Assembly: GCF_002797495.1 (NCBI RefSeq)
Contig: NZ_PGEZ01000001.1
Span: 2,294,001-2,358,000 of the forward strand
DNA: 64,000 nucleotides
Source: Mumia flava
GTDB taxonomy: Bacteria > Actinomycetota > Actinomycetes > Propionibacteriales > Nocardioidaceae
Direction: 5' to 3'
The translations under genes were made by a program, and so were the position numbers. Below are positions 50,985 through 61,397 of the stretch, piece by piece. The notes below the pieces were generated by a model. The model saw only the letters and a program-made list of their open reading frames with translations, had not been told where the DNA came from and did not search any database. How positions within the stretch are numbered: the stretch's first letter is position 1; every line of letters begins with the position of its first letter.

Positions 50985-53597
50985 ATGGACGCTTCGAAGC
51001 TCACGACCCGCAGCCAGCAGGCCGTCGCGGCTGCGATCCAGCACGCCGCGGCTGCGGGCAACCCGGCCGTCGACCCGGTGCATCTGCTCGACGCGCTGCT
51101 CGACGCCGAGGGCGGGACGGCCGTCCCGCTGCTCCAGGCGGTCGGGGCGGACCCGGCGACCGTGCGCGCCCGCACGAAGGAGGCGCTCGGCACGCTGCCG
51201 TCGGCAGCCGGCCAGGCCGTCGCGTCGCCTGGCTACGCGCGAGGCACGCTGGAGGTGCTCCAACGTGCGCAGGACCTCGCGGACGAGCTGGGCGACGAGT
51301 TCGTCTCCACCGAGCACCTGATGGTCGGGCTGGCGGTGGTGGACTCGAAGGCCAAGGAGGTCCTCGGCGGCGTCGGCGCGACCGCCGACGCGCTCCAGGA
51401 TGCGTTCCGGAGCGTGCGAGGGTCGGGCCGTGTGACCAGCCAGGACGCCGAGGACACGTACCAGGCGCTGGAGAAGTACGGCGTGGACCTGACGGCGTCG
51501 GCCCGCGAGGGCAAGCTGGACCCGGTGATCGGTCGTGACGCGGAGATCCGCCGGACCGTGCAGGTGCTGACCCGCCGGACGAAGAACAACCCGGTCCTGA
51601 TCGGCGAGCCCGGCGTCGGCAAGACCGCCGTCGTCGAGGGGCTCGCGCAGCGCATCGTCGCCGGTGACGTCCCGACGTCGCTGCAGGGTCGCCGACTGAT
51701 CGCGCTGGACCTCGGCGCGATGGTCGCGGGCGCGAAGTACCGCGGTGAGTTCGAGGAACGGCTCAAGGCCGTCCTCAACGAGATCAAGGAGTCCGACGGC
51801 CAGATCATCACGTTCATCGACGAGCTCCACACCGTGGTCGGTGCGGGCGCAACCGGTGACAGCGCCATGGACGCGGGCAACATGCTGAAGCCGATGCTGG
51901 CCCGCGGCGAGCTGCGGATGGTCGGCGCGACGACGCTGGACGAGTATCGCGAGAACATCGAGAAGGACCCGGCGCTCGAGCGGCGCTTCCAGCAGGTGCT
52001 GGTCGACGAGCCGAGCGTCGAGGACACGATCGCGATCCTGCGCGGGCTCAAGGAGACCTACGAGGCGCACCACAAGGTGGAGATCGCCGACGCAGCGCTG
52101 GTCGCGGCCGCGTCGCTGTCCGACCGCTACATCACCGGACGTCAGCTGCCGGACAAGGCGATCGACCTCGTGGACGAGGCGAGCAGCCGCCTGCGGATGG
52201 AGATCGACTCCAACCCGGTCGAGATCGACACGCTGCGGCGCTCGGTCGACCGGATGAAGATGGAGGAGCTCCACCTGTCGAAGGAGACCGACGAGGCGTC
52301 GGCGGAGCGGCTGGCGAAGCTGCGGGCCGAGCTCGCCGACGACGAGGAGCACCTGCGGGCGCTCGAGGCCCGCTGGGAGCGCGAGCGCTCGGGCCTGAAC
52401 GCCGTCGGAGAGATCAAGCAGAAGATCGACGAGCTGCGGCGCGAGGCCGAGCGGGCCCAGAACGCCGGCGACCTCGAGACCGCCGCCCGGCTGAACTACG
52501 CCGAGATCCCGACGCTGGAGAAGCAGCTCTCCTCCGCGGAGGCCGACGAGGCCGAGTCGTCGGAGGGCGAGGGCGCCGTCGAGAAGATGGTGAACGACGA
52601 GGTCGGCCCCGACGAGATCGCCGAGGTCGTCGCGTCGTGGACCGGCATCCCGACCGGCCGCCTGCTCGAGGGCGAGACCGGGAAGCTCCTGCGGATGGAG
52701 TCCGAGCTCGGCCACCGGCTGATCGGGCAGACGACAGCGGTCGCCGCCGTCTCCGACGCGGTCCGGCGCTCGCGTGCCGGGATCGCCGACCCGAACCGCC
52801 CCACCGGCTCGTTCCTCTTCCTCGGACCGACGGGTGTCGGCAAGACCGAGCTGGCGAAGGCACTCGCGGAGTTCCTCTTCGACGACGAGCGCGCGATGGT
52901 GCGGATCGACATGAGCGAGTACTCCGAGAAGCACTCGGTCTCGCGGCTCGTCGGGGCGCCTCCCGGCTACGTCGGCTACGACGAGGGCGGCCAGCTCACG
53001 GAGGCCGTCCGCCGGCGTCCGTACTCGGTGGTGCTGCTCGACGAGGTCGAGAAGGCCCACCCGGAGGTCTTCGACATCCTGCTCCAGGTGCTCGACGACG
53101 GTCGTCTCACCGACGGGCAGGGTCGTACGGTCGACTTCCGCAACGTGATCCTGATCCTCACCTCGAACCTCGGCTCGCTCTACCTCGCCGACCCGGCGCT
53201 GGACGACGAGACGAAGAACGCCAAGGTGATGGACGTGGTCCGGACGGCGTTCCGGCCGGAGTTCCTCAACCGGCTCGACGAGGTCGTGATGTTCGATCCG
53301 CTGTCGACCGACGACCTCGCGCACATCGTCGACCTGCAGGTCGCGGCCCTCGCGCAGCGGCTCGAGGCGCGGCGGATCCGCCTGACCGTCACCGACGCCG
53401 CTCGGACCTGGCTCGCCACGACCGGGTTCGACCCGACGTACGGCGCACGTCCGCTGCGGCGGCTCGTGCAGCAGGCGATCGGCGACACCCTGGCCCGCGA
53501 GCTGCTCGCCGGTGAGGTGCGCGACGGCGACGAGGTCGTCGTCGACGTCGACCCCGAGCGGGAAGGGCTCTCGGTCGCGGCAGCTCCGCGGACCTGA
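50985..53597 (+). CDS. clpB: Disaggregase ClpB (Hsp100)
   Basis: This 870-residue AAA+ chaperone has the Clp N domain (1-145), the first ATPase with Walker [11 protein letters not shown], the long coiled-coil middle domain (about 405-525; for example [20 protein letters not shown]), and the second ATPase with [10 protein letters not shown] and [19 protein letters not shown] 50985 follows AGGGGAG; an in-frame start at 50913 would lie inside the HAIR site. It works with DnaK-DnaJ-GrpE to rescue aggregates. Confidence 0.97.
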   Translation: MDASKLTTRSQQAVAAAIQHAAAAGNPAVDPVHLLDALLDAEGGTAVPLLQAVGADPATVRARTKEALGTLPSAAGQAVASPGYARGTLEVLQRAQDLADELGDEFVSTEHLMVGLAVVDSKAKEVLGGVGATADALQDAFRSVRGSGRVTSQDAEDTYQALEKYGVDLTASAREGKLDPVIGRDAEIRRTVQVLTRRTKNNPVLIGEPGVGKTAVVEGLAQRIVAGDVPTSLQGRRLIALDLGAMVAGAKYRGEFEERLKAVLNEIKESDGQIITFIDELHTVVGAGATGDSAMDAGNMLKPMLARGELRMVGATTLDEYRENIEKDPALERRFQQVLVDEPSVEDTIAILRGLKETYEAHHKVEIADAALVAAASLSDRYITGRQLPDKAIDLVDEASSRLRMEIDSNPVEIDTLRRSVDRMKMEELHLSKETDEASAERLAKLRAELADDEEHLRALEARWERERSGLNAVGEIKQKIDELRREAERAQNAGDLETAARLNYAEIPTLEKQLSSAEADEAESSEGEGAVEKMVNDEVGPDEIAEVVASWTGIPTGRLLEGETGKLLRMESELGHRLIGQTTAVAAVSDAVRRSRAGIADPNRPTGSFLFLGPTGVGKTELAKALAEFLFDDERAMVRIDMSEYSEKHSVSRLVGAPPGYVGYDEGGQLTEAVRRRPYSVVLLDEVEKAHPEVFDILLQVLDDGRLTDGQGRTVDFRNVILILTSNLGSLYLADPALDDETKNAKVMDVVRTAFRPEFLNRLDEVVMFDPLSTDDLAHIVDLQVAALAQRLEARRIRLTVTDAARTWLATTGFDPTYGARPLRRLVQQAIGDTLARELLAGEVRDGDEVVVDVDPEREGLSVAAAPRT

Positions 53598-53680
53598 CCC
53601 GAGGGCCGCAGGCAGGCCGTGCGGCGGAGCCGGATGCACCGCCGTACGGCCTGGCTTGCACGTCGTGATGGGATGGCCGC

Positions 53681-54934
53681 ATGGCCGACGAGTCCACGCC
53701 ACGTCCGTCCAAGGTGACGAGCGCCTGCCTGATGGCAGGAGCCGCCGCCGTGCTCGTCCTGATCCAGGTGGTCGCGACGCTGTCGGACTGGGGGTCGCTC
53801 GAGGTCAGGGAGCAGGTCGAGAGCGCGCTCGGCACCGCGCCCGTGGACGTCTCGGTGGAGGTCGCTCTGCGGTGGCTCCGCGTCGTTCTCATGGTCGCGG
53901 GTGCCCTGTCCGCCGCCGCGATCGTGCTCGCGATCTGGACGGCGAAGCGGCACCGCGGCGCTCGGATCGGCCTCACGGTGGTCGCGGCCCTGGAGACGCT
54001 GGCCTTCGCCGCGGCCGGCCTCGCCGGTCTGCTCCCGGCGCTGCTCGGCGTGCTCGTGATCGCGTTCCTGTGGAGCCGCGAGGCACGCGCGTGGTTCAGG
54101 CCCCCAGCCGCGGCGGCTGCAGGAGGCGCCGACCCGTTCGGTCAGACTCCGCCGTCGGCGCGCTCCACCGCGCCGCCCGCGACCCCCGGGCCCGATGCGT
54201 CCCGCCGGCCGTCACCGGCCGCTGCGCCGCGCGACCGGGTCGGCGTGGGGGTGCGACCCGCCGAGGAGGGCGAGGAGGTCCCACCCGCGTCGCCCCGGCC
54301 GTACGCCTCCGGTCCCGGGCAGGCGCTCCCGACCGCGCCCGAGCAACCCCCCACGCCGCAGCCTGCGCCGTACGGGCAGCAGCCGGGTCCGTACGGCCAG
54401 CAGCCCGCCGCGCAGCAGCCTGCGCCGTACGGGCAGCAGCCTGCGCCGTACGGGCAGCCCTACGGGCACGCGGCGCAGCCGCTGCGCCCGGTCGGGCGAC
54501 CGCGCCCCCTCGTGGTCGCGGTGGCGATCGCTGCCGGGCTGTCTGCGCTGGTCGGCGGCGTCTTCGCGCTGAACGCCCTGGTCTACCTCGCGTCGCCGAC
54601 GGAGTACGCGCGATTGATCGCCGAGCAGCCGATGATCGTCGAGGAGCGGATGCTCGAGCAGGTCTCGATGAGTGCGACGGAGTTCGCTCAGCTGCTGTTC
54701 TGGATGTCGCTGGCGCTGGGGACGCTCGCCCTGGCGGGCCTCGGGACCGCGCTGTGGACGCTGAGCGGACAACCGGTCGCGCGGATCGCGTTCACGGCGG
54801 TGACCGGCCTCGCGATCGTCGTCTCGGCGCTGGCCTTCCCGTTCGGTCTGGTGTTCGTCGCCGCCGAGGCCGCCTGTCTCGTGATGGTGTGGCGTCGCGA
54901 GGTCAGCGCGTGGTTCCGCTCACGCAGGCCCTGA
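53681..54934 (+). CDS. Membrane protein with internal duplication and PYGQQP-repeat linker
   Basis: I do not recognise a family for this 417-residue protein. Two halves of about 130 residues each hold three to four membrane segments and end in the same motif: WSREARAWFR (131-140) and WRREVSAWFR (404-413). Before it each has a segment of the type REQVESAL or LEQVSMSA. They are joined by a cytosolic or exposed linker (about 145-270) rich in Pro, Gln and Gly with repeated PAPYGQQP units. This indicates an ancient tandem duplication fused by a disordered linker. It follows clpB by 84 bp but has no HAIR site of its own. Confidence 0.75.
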   Translation: MADESTPRPSKVTSACLMAGAAAVLVLIQVVATLSDWGSLEVREQVESALGTAPVDVSVEVALRWLRVVLMVAGALSAAAIVLAIWTAKRHRGARIGLTVVAALETLAFAAAGLAGLLPALLGVLVIAFLWSREARAWFRPPAAAAAGGADPFGQTPPSARSTAPPATPGPDASRRPSPAAAPRDRVGVGVRPAEEGEEVPPASPRPYASGPGQALPTAPEQPPTPQPAPYGQQPGPYGQQPAAQQPAPYGQQPAPYGQPYGHAAQPLRPVGRPRPLVVAVAIAAGLSALVGGVFALNALVYLASPTEYARLIAEQPMIVEERMLEQVSMSATEFAQLLFWMSLALGTLALAGLGTALWTLSGQPVARIAFTAVTGLAIVVSALAFPFGLVFVAAEAACLVMVWRREVSAWFRSRRP

Positions 54935-54955
54935 CCCGATCGCCCCGTCACACAA

Positions 54956-54996
54956 GACGATGCGGTTCGACCACCTGATGGTCGAACCGCATCGTC
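54956..54996. terminator. 18-bp perfect hairpin, bidirectional terminator
   Basis: The arms GACGATGCGGTTCGACCA (54956-54973) and its exact complement (54979-54996) enclose the five-base loop CCTGA. It lies between the convergent membrane protein and lpd genes. There is no T tract, but the stem is long and stable enough for termination in both directions. Confidence 0.85.
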
Positions 54997-55023
54997 GTTC
55001 GTGCAGGAGGGTCGTCGGCGGGA

Positions 55024-56436
55024 TCAGAGGTTGATCATGTGGCCCGCGATGCCGTGGACGACCTCCTGCACGGCCTCCGACAGGGTCGGGTGCGCGTGCA
55101 CGTTGCGGGCGACCTCGTCGGCGGTGAGGTCCCAGCGCTGCGCGAGCGTGAGCTCGGCCAGCATCTCGGTGACCTCCGGGCCGACCATGTGGGCGCCCAG
55201 GAGCTCGTTGTAGGTGGCGTCGGCCACGAGCTTCACGAAGCCCACGGTGTCGGCGAGCCCGGGCGCCTTGCCGTTCGCGGAGAACGGGAACTTCGAGACC
55301 TTGACGTCGAAGCCCTTCTCCTTCGCCTGCTCCTCGGTGTAGCCGAACGAGGCGATCTGCGGGTGGCAGAATGTCGCGCGCGGCATCATCGCGTAGTCGA
55401 GCGGGAAGGTCTCGGCGCCACCGATGGTCTCCGACGCGACGATGCCCTGCGCCTCGGCGACGTGCGCGAGCATCAGCTTGCCGGTGACGTCGCCGATCGC
55501 GTAGATGCCGTCGACGTTGGTGCGCATGTAGTCGTCGATCTCGATCGCGCCGCGGCCGTCGAGCTTCACCCCGGCCTTGTCGAGCCCGAGGCCGTCGCTG
55601 CGCGGTGCGAAGCCGATCGCCTGGAGCACCTTGTCGGCCTCGAGCACCTCCTCCTGGGCGTCGCCGGAGTGGTTGCGCGTGACGGTGACCTTGACCTTGT
55701 CGCCGGAGTCGTCGATCGAGTCGACGCGGGTCGTCGTCAGGATGTCGATCCCGAGCTTCTTGTACGCCTTGGTGAGCTCCTTCGAGACCTCGGCGTCCTC
55801 GTTCGGGACGGCGCGGTCGAGGAACTCGACGATCGTGACCTTCGCGCCGTAGGAGCTCAGGACGTAGGCGAACTCGACGCCGATCGCGCCTGCCCCGGCG
55901 ACGATCACCGACTCGGGGACGTTGTCGGAGAGGATCTGCTCCTCGTAGGTGACGACCCGCTCGGACAGGCTCGTGCCGGGGAGCAGCTTGGTGACCGACC
56001 CGGTGGCGATGATGCAGCTGCCGAAGGTGACGCGCTGGGAGCCGCCGTCGTTGAGCGCGACCTCGAGCTCCTTCTCGCCGACGAAGGCGCCGGTCCCGTG
56101 GATCTCGGTGATCTTGTTCTTCTTCATCAGGTAGTGCACGCCCTTGACCCGGCCCTCGGCCACGTCGCGGCTGCGCGAGTAGGCCTTCGAGTAGTCGAGC
56201 GACACCTCCCCGACGCTGATGCCGAACACCGACTCCGCCTCGTGGCTGATCGTGTGCGCCAGCTCGGCGTTGCGGAGCAGCGACTTGCTCGGGATGCAGC
56301 CGACGTTGAGGCAGACGCCGCCCCAGTACTTCGGCTCGATGACGGCCACGGACTGGCCCAGCTGGGCGGCGCGGACCGCGGCGACGTACCCACCCGGTCC
56401 CGCGCCGAGGACGACGACGTCGAAGTGTTCGGTCAT
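55024..56436 (-). CDS. lpd: Dihydrolipoyl dehydrogenase (E3)
   Basis: This 470-residue flavoenzyme has the FAD motif [20 protein letters not shown], the redox disulfide Cys42-Cys47 in [13 protein letters not shown], the NAD motif [17 protein letters not shown], the distal YAIGDV motif and the catalytic base region [11 protein letters not shown]. Length and the KYWGGVC sequence match mycobacterial LpdC. It reoxidises lipoamide in 2-oxo acid dehydrogenase complexes and antioxidant systems. Confidence 0.96.
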   Translation of the reverse strand: MTEHFDVVVLGAGPGGYVAAVRAAQLGQSVAVIEPKYWGGVCLNVGCIPSKSLLRNAELAHTISHEAESVFGISVGEVSLDYSKAYSRSRDVAEGRVKGVHYLMKKNKITEIHGTGAFVGEKELEVALNDGGSQRVTFGSCIIATGSVTKLLPGTSLSERVVTYEEQILSDNVPESVIVAGAGAIGVEFAYVLSSYGAKVTIVEFLDRAVPNEDAEVSKELTKAYKKLGIDILTTTRVDSIDDSGDKVKVTVTRNHSGDAQEEVLEADKVLQAIGFAPRSDGLGLDKAGVKLDGRGAIEIDDYMRTNVDGIYAIGDVTGKLMLAHVAEAQGIVASETIGGAETFPLDYAMMPRATFCHPQIASFGYTEEQAKEKGFDVKVSKFPFSANGKAPGLADTVGFVKLVADATYNELLGAHMVGPEVTEMLAELTLAQRWDLTADEVARNVHAHPTLSEAVQEVVHGIAGHMINL

Positions 56437-56600
56437 ACGTCAATCGTAGGGGCTCGCGCGAGAGGGGCCGCGTGCGCGTACGCAACTCGTCGGTAGCCCG
56501 GCGCCCGGCGTCCGACGCACTGGTGACGCACGTCACCGCGGACCCGTGCTCGCCTCGGCCACGTCGTCGCAACCGCCCGGCCCGGCGTACGGTGGAATCC

Positions 56601-58118
56601 ATGTCCGATCCGCGAGTCATGCCGCACACGCGACCGCACGTCGTCGTCGTCGGTGGCGGTTTCGGCGGCCTCAACGCCGTCCGGAAGCTGAAGAGGGCCG
56701 ACGTCGACATCACCCTGGTCGACCGGCACACCTACAACACCTTCCAGCCGCTGCTCTACCAGGTGGCGACCTCCACCCTCAATCCCGGCGACATCACGTG
56801 GTTCCTCCGCGCCGTCCATGCCGGCCAGGACAACGTGCGCTTCATCAAGGGCACGGTCGTCTCGATGGAGCACAGCACGAAGACCATCAACCTCGACGGC
56901 GGCCTCGCGCTCAGCTACGACTACCTGATCATCGCCTCGGGTGTGACGGCGAACTTCTTCGGCATCCCCGGCGCCGAGGAGTACACCCTCCCGCTGTACC
57001 GCCGCTCGCAGGCGCTGGCGGCTCGCGACAAGATGTTCGCGATCCTGGAGGACGCCGAGATCAACGGCCAGAACCAGGACTTCCGGATGATCGTCGTCGG
57101 CGGCGGCCCGACCGGTGTCGAGACCGCCGGTGCTCTGGCCGAGCTCCGCAGCCACGACCTCCCGGTGACGTACCCCGAGATCGACATCGACCGCGTCCAC
57201 ATCACGCTGGTCGAGATGGCTCCGCACGTGCTGAGCCCGTTCAAGCCGAAGCTGCGCGACTACACCCGCCGGGCGCTGGAGAAGCGCGGCGTCGACCTGC
57301 GCCTGGAGACCTCGGTGAAGGAGGTCAAGCCGGACGGCGTCGTCGTGAACGACGGGGACTTCATCCCGGCCGACATGGTGATCTGGGCCTCGGGCATCAC
57401 GACCCACCCGGTGCTCGAGCACTGGAACGTCCCCCTCGGTCGCGGCCGCCGGATCATGATCGACGACCACCTGCGGGTGCAGGGTCTCGACGGTGTCTAC
57501 GCGATCGGTGACGTCGCCGTCGAGGACGGCGAGCGTGCGCTGCCGCAGCTCGCGCAGCCGGCGATGCAGGGTGGCAAGTACGTCGCCCAGGACATCAAGG
57601 CGCGGCTGGCGGGCAAGGAGATCAAGGAGTTCCGCTACCGCGACAAGGGCACGATGGCGACGATCGGTCGGGCCTCGGCGGTCGCGGAGGCCAAGGGCCT
57701 GCCGCTGCTGACCGGCTTCATCGCGTGGGTGATCTGGACCGTCGTGCACCTCTACTTCCTGCTCGGCGGGCGCAACCGTCTGGCGACGATGATCAACCTC
57801 GGCGCCCGCTACCTGTTCTGGGGTCACAACCACAATGCGATCGTCGGCGAGACGCCAGCGGTGATCGCACGCCACGCACCGGCGCGGGCGACGCTCAGCG
57901 CACCGCAGGTGACGCCTGCGCAGGCGCCGGCGGCGGCGGACCTGGCGGAGGACCCGGAGCCGGGCGAAGGGGTGACGGGTCTGGCCGCTGCGCAGACCCC
58001 GGGCGCGACCGAGCTCGAGGTCGAGGAGACCGGGTCGAGCGAGGACGGCGAGTCCGCGGCGGCCGACGAGGAAGCGGCGTCCGAGGAAGCGGCGTCCGAG
58101 GAGAACGCGCAGCGATGA
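56601..58118 (+). CDS. ndh: Type II NADH dehydrogenase
   Basis: This 505-residue protein has the FAD motif VVVVGGGFGGLNAVRKL, the quinone-site region NTFQPLLYQVATSTLNPGDI, the NAD motif IVVGGGPTGVETAGALAEL, and YAIGDVA. A hydrophobic C-terminal segment (GFIAWVIWTVVHLYFLLGG) attaches it to the membrane. The last 80 or so residues are an Ala/Glu-rich acidic tail absent from most relatives. It passes electrons from NADH to the quinone pool without proton pumping. ATG 56601 gives the shortest sensible N-terminus. Confidence 0.93.
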   Translation: MSDPRVMPHTRPHVVVVGGGFGGLNAVRKLKRADVDITLVDRHTYNTFQPLLYQVATSTLNPGDITWFLRAVHAGQDNVRFIKGTVVSMEHSTKTINLDGGLALSYDYLIIASGVTANFFGIPGAEEYTLPLYRRSQALAARDKMFAILEDAEINGQNQDFRMIVVGGGPTGVETAGALAELRSHDLPVTYPEIDIDRVHITLVEMAPHVLSPFKPKLRDYTRRALEKRGVDLRLETSVKEVKPDGVVVNDGDFIPADMVIWASGITTHPVLEHWNVPLGRGRRIMIDDHLRVQGLDGVYAIGDVAVEDGERALPQLAQPAMQGGKYVAQDIKARLAGKEIKEFRYRDKGTMATIGRASAVAEAKGLPLLTGFIAWVIWTVVHLYFLLGGRNRLATMINLGARYLFWGHNHNAIVGETPAVIARHAPARATLSAPQVTPAQAPAAADLAEDPEPGEGVTGLAAAQTPGATELEVEETGSSEDGESAAADEEAASEEAASEENAQR

Positions 58119-58663
58119 CCGTGGCGCCGCTGCGCGTCGAGATCGAGCCGGGCATCGTGCTGCGCCCGCTCGCGCTCGACGACGCAGCCGCCCTCGCCGC
58201 GACCTACGCGCGGGAGCGGCCGTTCTTCGCACCGTACGAGCCGGAGCGCCCCGCGGACTGGGCCACCGAGCCTGCGCAGGCCGAGCGGATCGGCCTGGTC
58301 CTCGCCGAGGCCGAGGCCGGGCGCAGCGTGCCGAGCGTGATCGCTGCCGGGGCCGAGGTCATCGGCATGGTGAACCTCAACAACGTCGTCCGCGGTGCGC
58401 TGCAGGGCGCCGACCTGGGCTACTGGCTCGCGCAGAGCTGGAACGGCCGGGGCCTGATCACGCGGTCGGTCGAGTCGGTCTGCGCGTACGCGACCGCGCT
58501 CGGACTCCACCGGATCGCGGCCGGCACCCTGGTCGACAACCACCGGTCGGTCGCGGTCCTGCAGCGGGTGGGATTCCAGGAGATCGGGCTCGCCCCCGCG
58601 TACCTCAGGATCGCCGGGCGCTGGCAGGACCACCGGCTGTTCCAGCGGATCCTGCACGACTGA
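58115..58663 (+). CDS. GNAT N-acetyltransferase, RimJ/RimL-like
   Basis: This 182-residue protein overlaps ndh by four bases (ATGA). It has the GNAT core: LRPLALDDAAALAATYARER at the start, then GADLGYWLAQSWNGRGLITR with the acetyl-CoA loop, and NHRSVAVLQRVGFQEIG near the end, the pattern of ribosomal-protein-serine acetyltransferases. The acceptor is unknown. Confidence 0.88.
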   Translation: MTVAPLRVEIEPGIVLRPLALDDAAALAATYARERPFFAPYEPERPADWATEPAQAERIGLVLAEAEAGRSVPSVIAAGAEVIGMVNLNNVVRGALQGADLGYWLAQSWNGRGLITRSVESVCAYATALGLHRIAAGTLVDNHRSVAVLQRVGFQEIGLAPAYLRIAGRWQDHRLFQRILHD

Positions 58664-58678
58664 GCCCGTCCCGGGAGG

Positions 58679-60604
58679 TCAGCCGAGCATCTCCACGTCG
58701 AGCAGCGGGTCGGGGATGCCGAACGCGTCGACCAGATCGCCGAGGTACGGGCGCAGTCGGCGGCACTGCCGGTCGACGAGCCGGATCACGGCCTTGGCGC
58801 GGCCGACGGACAGCCGGCGGTGCTCGAGGAACCAGGCCCGGTCGTTCTCGATCACGCTCAACGCGTAGAGATCGGCGAGCGCGTCCAGGACGAAGCGCAG
58901 CTCGTCGTCGGACGGGTCGAGCTCGGCCACCTTCGTCACGAACGACTCGAGCACGAGACGCTCCACGTGCACCCGCCCGAGCCGTACGAGGTGGTCCTGT
59001 GCCGCGTTGAACGCAGCGAACGCGTCGACGCCCTCGGCCTTGCGGGCCTCCTGCATCCGGCGGGCGAGGGTCTCCAGCACGTGCTCCTCGCGGTCGACGA
59101 GCAGACTGAGCTGCGTCCCGCGGTCGAGCAGGTCCGGCTCGTCGCCCTCGCGCTTCGTGGCGTCGAGCAGCCCGCGCACGAACCCCGACATCGGGGTGCG
59201 CTCGAGCACGGTGTCGGCGGCGTTGGTCACGGCGAAGCGGATCATCCCGACGGGATCCAGCCCGCCGACCTCGTCGGCGTACCCGGTGAGGAGCTCCTTG
59301 CCGACGAGCTGGAGCAGGACGGTGTTGTCGCCCTCGAACGTGGTGAACACGTCGGTGTCGGCCTTGAGCGTGGTGAGACGGTTCGCGGCGAGGTAGCCGG
59401 CTCCGCCGCAGGCCTCGCGGCAGGTCTGGATGGTGGCCGACGCATCCCAGGACGCGACGGCCTTGAGCCCGGCAGCCTGTGCCTCCAGGGTGCGCTGCTC
59501 GCCCGGGTCGACGGGCTCGGCCCCGCCCTGGATCCGCGACAGCGTGCTGACCAGGTCGTTCTGGGCGCACTGGAGGGCGTACGCGCGGGCGACCGCGGGG
59601 AGCAGGCGGCGCTGATGGGTCAGGTAGTCGGCGATCGTCACCTCCTCGGCGTGGCCGGGGGCGTCGAACTGGCGGCGTGTGAGGGCGTACCGCCCGGCGA
59701 TCGCGAGGGCCAGCCGGGACGCCGCACCGCTCGCGCCGGCGATGCTGACGCGGCCCCGGATCAGGGTGCCGAGCATGGTGAAGAACCGGCGGTTCGGGTT
59801 CTCGATCGGGGAGGAGTACGTCCCGTCCTGCGCGACCGAGGCGTACTGGTCGAGCAGGTTGTCCCGGGGGACCCGGACGTGGTCGAAGACGATCCGGCCG
59901 TTGTCGACGCCGTTCAGTCCGCCCTTGGGCCCGCAGTCGGAGGTGGTCACGCCGGGGAGGTCGTGCCCGTCGGAGTCACGGATCGGCACGAGCAGGCAGT
60001 GCACGCCGTGCGAGACCGGCTCCTCGCCCGGGCCTGCGGTGACGAGCTGCGCGAACACGGCGGCCATCCGGGCGTCGTGCGCGGCACCGCCGATGTAGTC
60101 CTTGCGGGCGCTCGGGGACGGGGAGTCGATCACGAACTCGGACGTCCCCGGGTCGTACGTCGCGGTCGTCTCGATGCTCTGGACGTCGCTGCCGTGCCCG
60201 GTCTCGGTCATCGCGAAGCAGCCGAGCAGGTCGCCCGCGATGATCTGCTCGAGGTACGCGTGGTGCCGCTCGGTGCCGAGGTTCTCCACCGCGCCGCCGA
60301 ACAGCCCCCACTGCACACCGGCCTTGACCATGAGCGAGACGTCGGAGTAGACGAGCATCTCGAACCCGGTGATGCTCGCGCCGATGTCGCCGGTGCCTCC
60401 GTGGTCGCGGGAGAAGCCCGCGGCGGGCATGCCGGAGCCGGCCAGGGCCAGCAGGGCCTCGCGTGTCGCGGCGCGCTGCTCGTCGATGCTCAGCGCGGTG
60501 TCCGTGGTGCGCGGGTCCCGGGCGAGGTCGGCGCGCACCCGGTCGCGGATCGCGGCGTACGGGCCGTCGAGGAACCGGCGCAGGTCGGTGACGAGCTCAC
60601 TCAT
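58679..60604 (-). CDS. Acyl-CoA oxidase-like acyl-CoA dehydrogenase
   Basis: This 641-residue flavoenzyme has the long acyl-CoA oxidase layout: an alpha domain, the FAD-binding beta domain with CFAMTETGHGSDVQSIET and GPKGGLNGVDNGRIVFDHVR, and a duplicated helical C-terminal half. Glu424 in FTTFEGDNTVLLQL is the catalytic base. EACGGAGYLAANRL is the usual cofactor motif. It would introduce the trans-2 double bond in acyl-CoA. It is divergent from the TetR gene starting at 60775. Confidence 0.9.
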   Translation of the reverse strand: MSELVTDLRRFLDGPYAAIRDRVRADLARDPRTTDTALSIDEQRAATREALLALAGSGMPAAGFSRDHGGTGDIGASITGFEMLVYSDVSLMVKAGVQWGLFGGAVENLGTERHHAYLEQIIAGDLLGCFAMTETGHGSDVQSIETTATYDPGTSEFVIDSPSPSARKDYIGGAAHDARMAAVFAQLVTAGPGEEPVSHGVHCLLVPIRDSDGHDLPGVTTSDCGPKGGLNGVDNGRIVFDHVRVPRDNLLDQYASVAQDGTYSSPIENPNRRFFTMLGTLIRGRVSIAGASGAASRLALAIAGRYALTRRQFDAPGHAEEVTIADYLTHQRRLLPAVARAYALQCAQNDLVSTLSRIQGGAEPVDPGEQRTLEAQAAGLKAVASWDASATIQTCREACGGAGYLAANRLTTLKADTDVFTTFEGDNTVLLQLVGKELLTGYADEVGGLDPVGMIRFAVTNAADTVLERTPMSGFVRGLLDATKREGDEPDLLDRGTQLSLLVDREEHVLETLARRMQEARKAEGVDAFAAFNAAQDHLVRLGRVHVERLVLESFVTKVAELDPSDDELRFVLDALADLYALSVIENDRAWFLEHRRLSVGRAKAVIRLVDRQCRRLRPYLGDLVDAFGIPDPLLDVEMLG

Positions 60605-60711
60605 GCTCCGACCGTACCGGCGGGTCGGCGCCCGGACCGGCGGCCGGGAGTGTGGTGCAGGGCACGTCGCCGAGCCCTCCCGGTTCGTGGATCCGCGACC
60701 TAGGCTGTGAA

Positions 60712-60729
60712 CGAAACGGTTTCGTTTCG
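60712..60729. promoter_or_regulatory. Palindromic operator between acyl-CoA oxidase and TetR-MMPL genes
   Basis: CGAAACG (60712-60718) and CGTTTCG (60723-60729) are exact reverse complements around GTTT. The site is A+T-rich compared with its surroundings, lies 46 bp before the TetR start and 108 bp before the divergent oxidase start. It is a likely self-regulatory TetR operator. Confidence 0.6.
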
Positions 60730-60774
60730 ATAGCAGGCAACCCGATCGCGTCAGCGGCCAGAGGAGGAGGTCCG

Positions 60775-61356
60775 ATGAGCAGGCTCACGCCCGAGCGCAC
60801 GGTCGAGCTCTACCGGCACGTCCTGCGTCTGCTGACCGACGTCGGCTACGACAAGCTCACGATGGACGCCGTCGCCGAGCAGGCCCGCTCCAGCAAGGCC
60901 ACCCTCTACCGCCAGTGGGGGAGCAAGGAGCGGCTCGTGGTGGAGGCGATCGGTGCGCTCGCGCCCGACCCGCCGACCATCCCCGACACCGGCTCGTTCC
61001 GCAGCGACTTCATCGAGCTGCAGGCCCGCACCGACGACGCGCTCGAGTCCGACGACCTGGCGCTGATCCCGGCGGTCCTGCACGCCTGCCGGACCAACGA
61101 CTCGCTCGCGGTCTCGCTGCACGAGCACCTGGTCGCGGGTCGGGTCGAGACGCTGCGCGAGCTGATCGACCGGGCTGTCGCCCGAGGCGAGGTCGCCGCG
61201 GGCAACCCCGCGATCGACTTCTTCGCGATCTCGCTGATCGGCCCCGCGATGCTGCGCGAGGTCGTCGAGGGCGTCCCGTCCGACCCCGCGTACGTCCTGG
61301 CGTTCCTCGATGCCGTCCTGATCCCGGCCCTCGGCATCACCCGCCCCGAGAACTGA
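60775..61356 (+). CDS. TetR-family transcriptional regulator
   Basis: This 193-residue regulator has the TetR HTH in its first 60 residues (KLTMDAVAEQARSSKATLYR and QWGSKERLV). The C-terminal domain has the helix-rich pattern of ligand-binding TetR proteins. ATG 60775 follows GAGGAGG. The palindrome upstream is the probable binding site. It is 41 bp before an MMPL transporter, so it most likely represses that efflux gene, possibly with the divergent acyl-CoA oxidase. Confidence 0.9.
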   Translation: MSRLTPERTVELYRHVLRLLTDVGYDKLTMDAVAEQARSSKATLYRQWGSKERLVVEAIGALAPDPPTIPDTGSFRSDFIELQARTDDALESDDLALIPAVLHACRTNDSLAVSLHEHLVAGRVETLRELIDRAVARGEVAAGNPAIDFFAISLIGPAMLREVVEGVPSDPAYVLAFLDAVLIPALGITRPEN

Positions 61357-61397
61357 CCCGACCCGCGCTGCGGCGCACCGAACCTGAGGAGAAGCCC

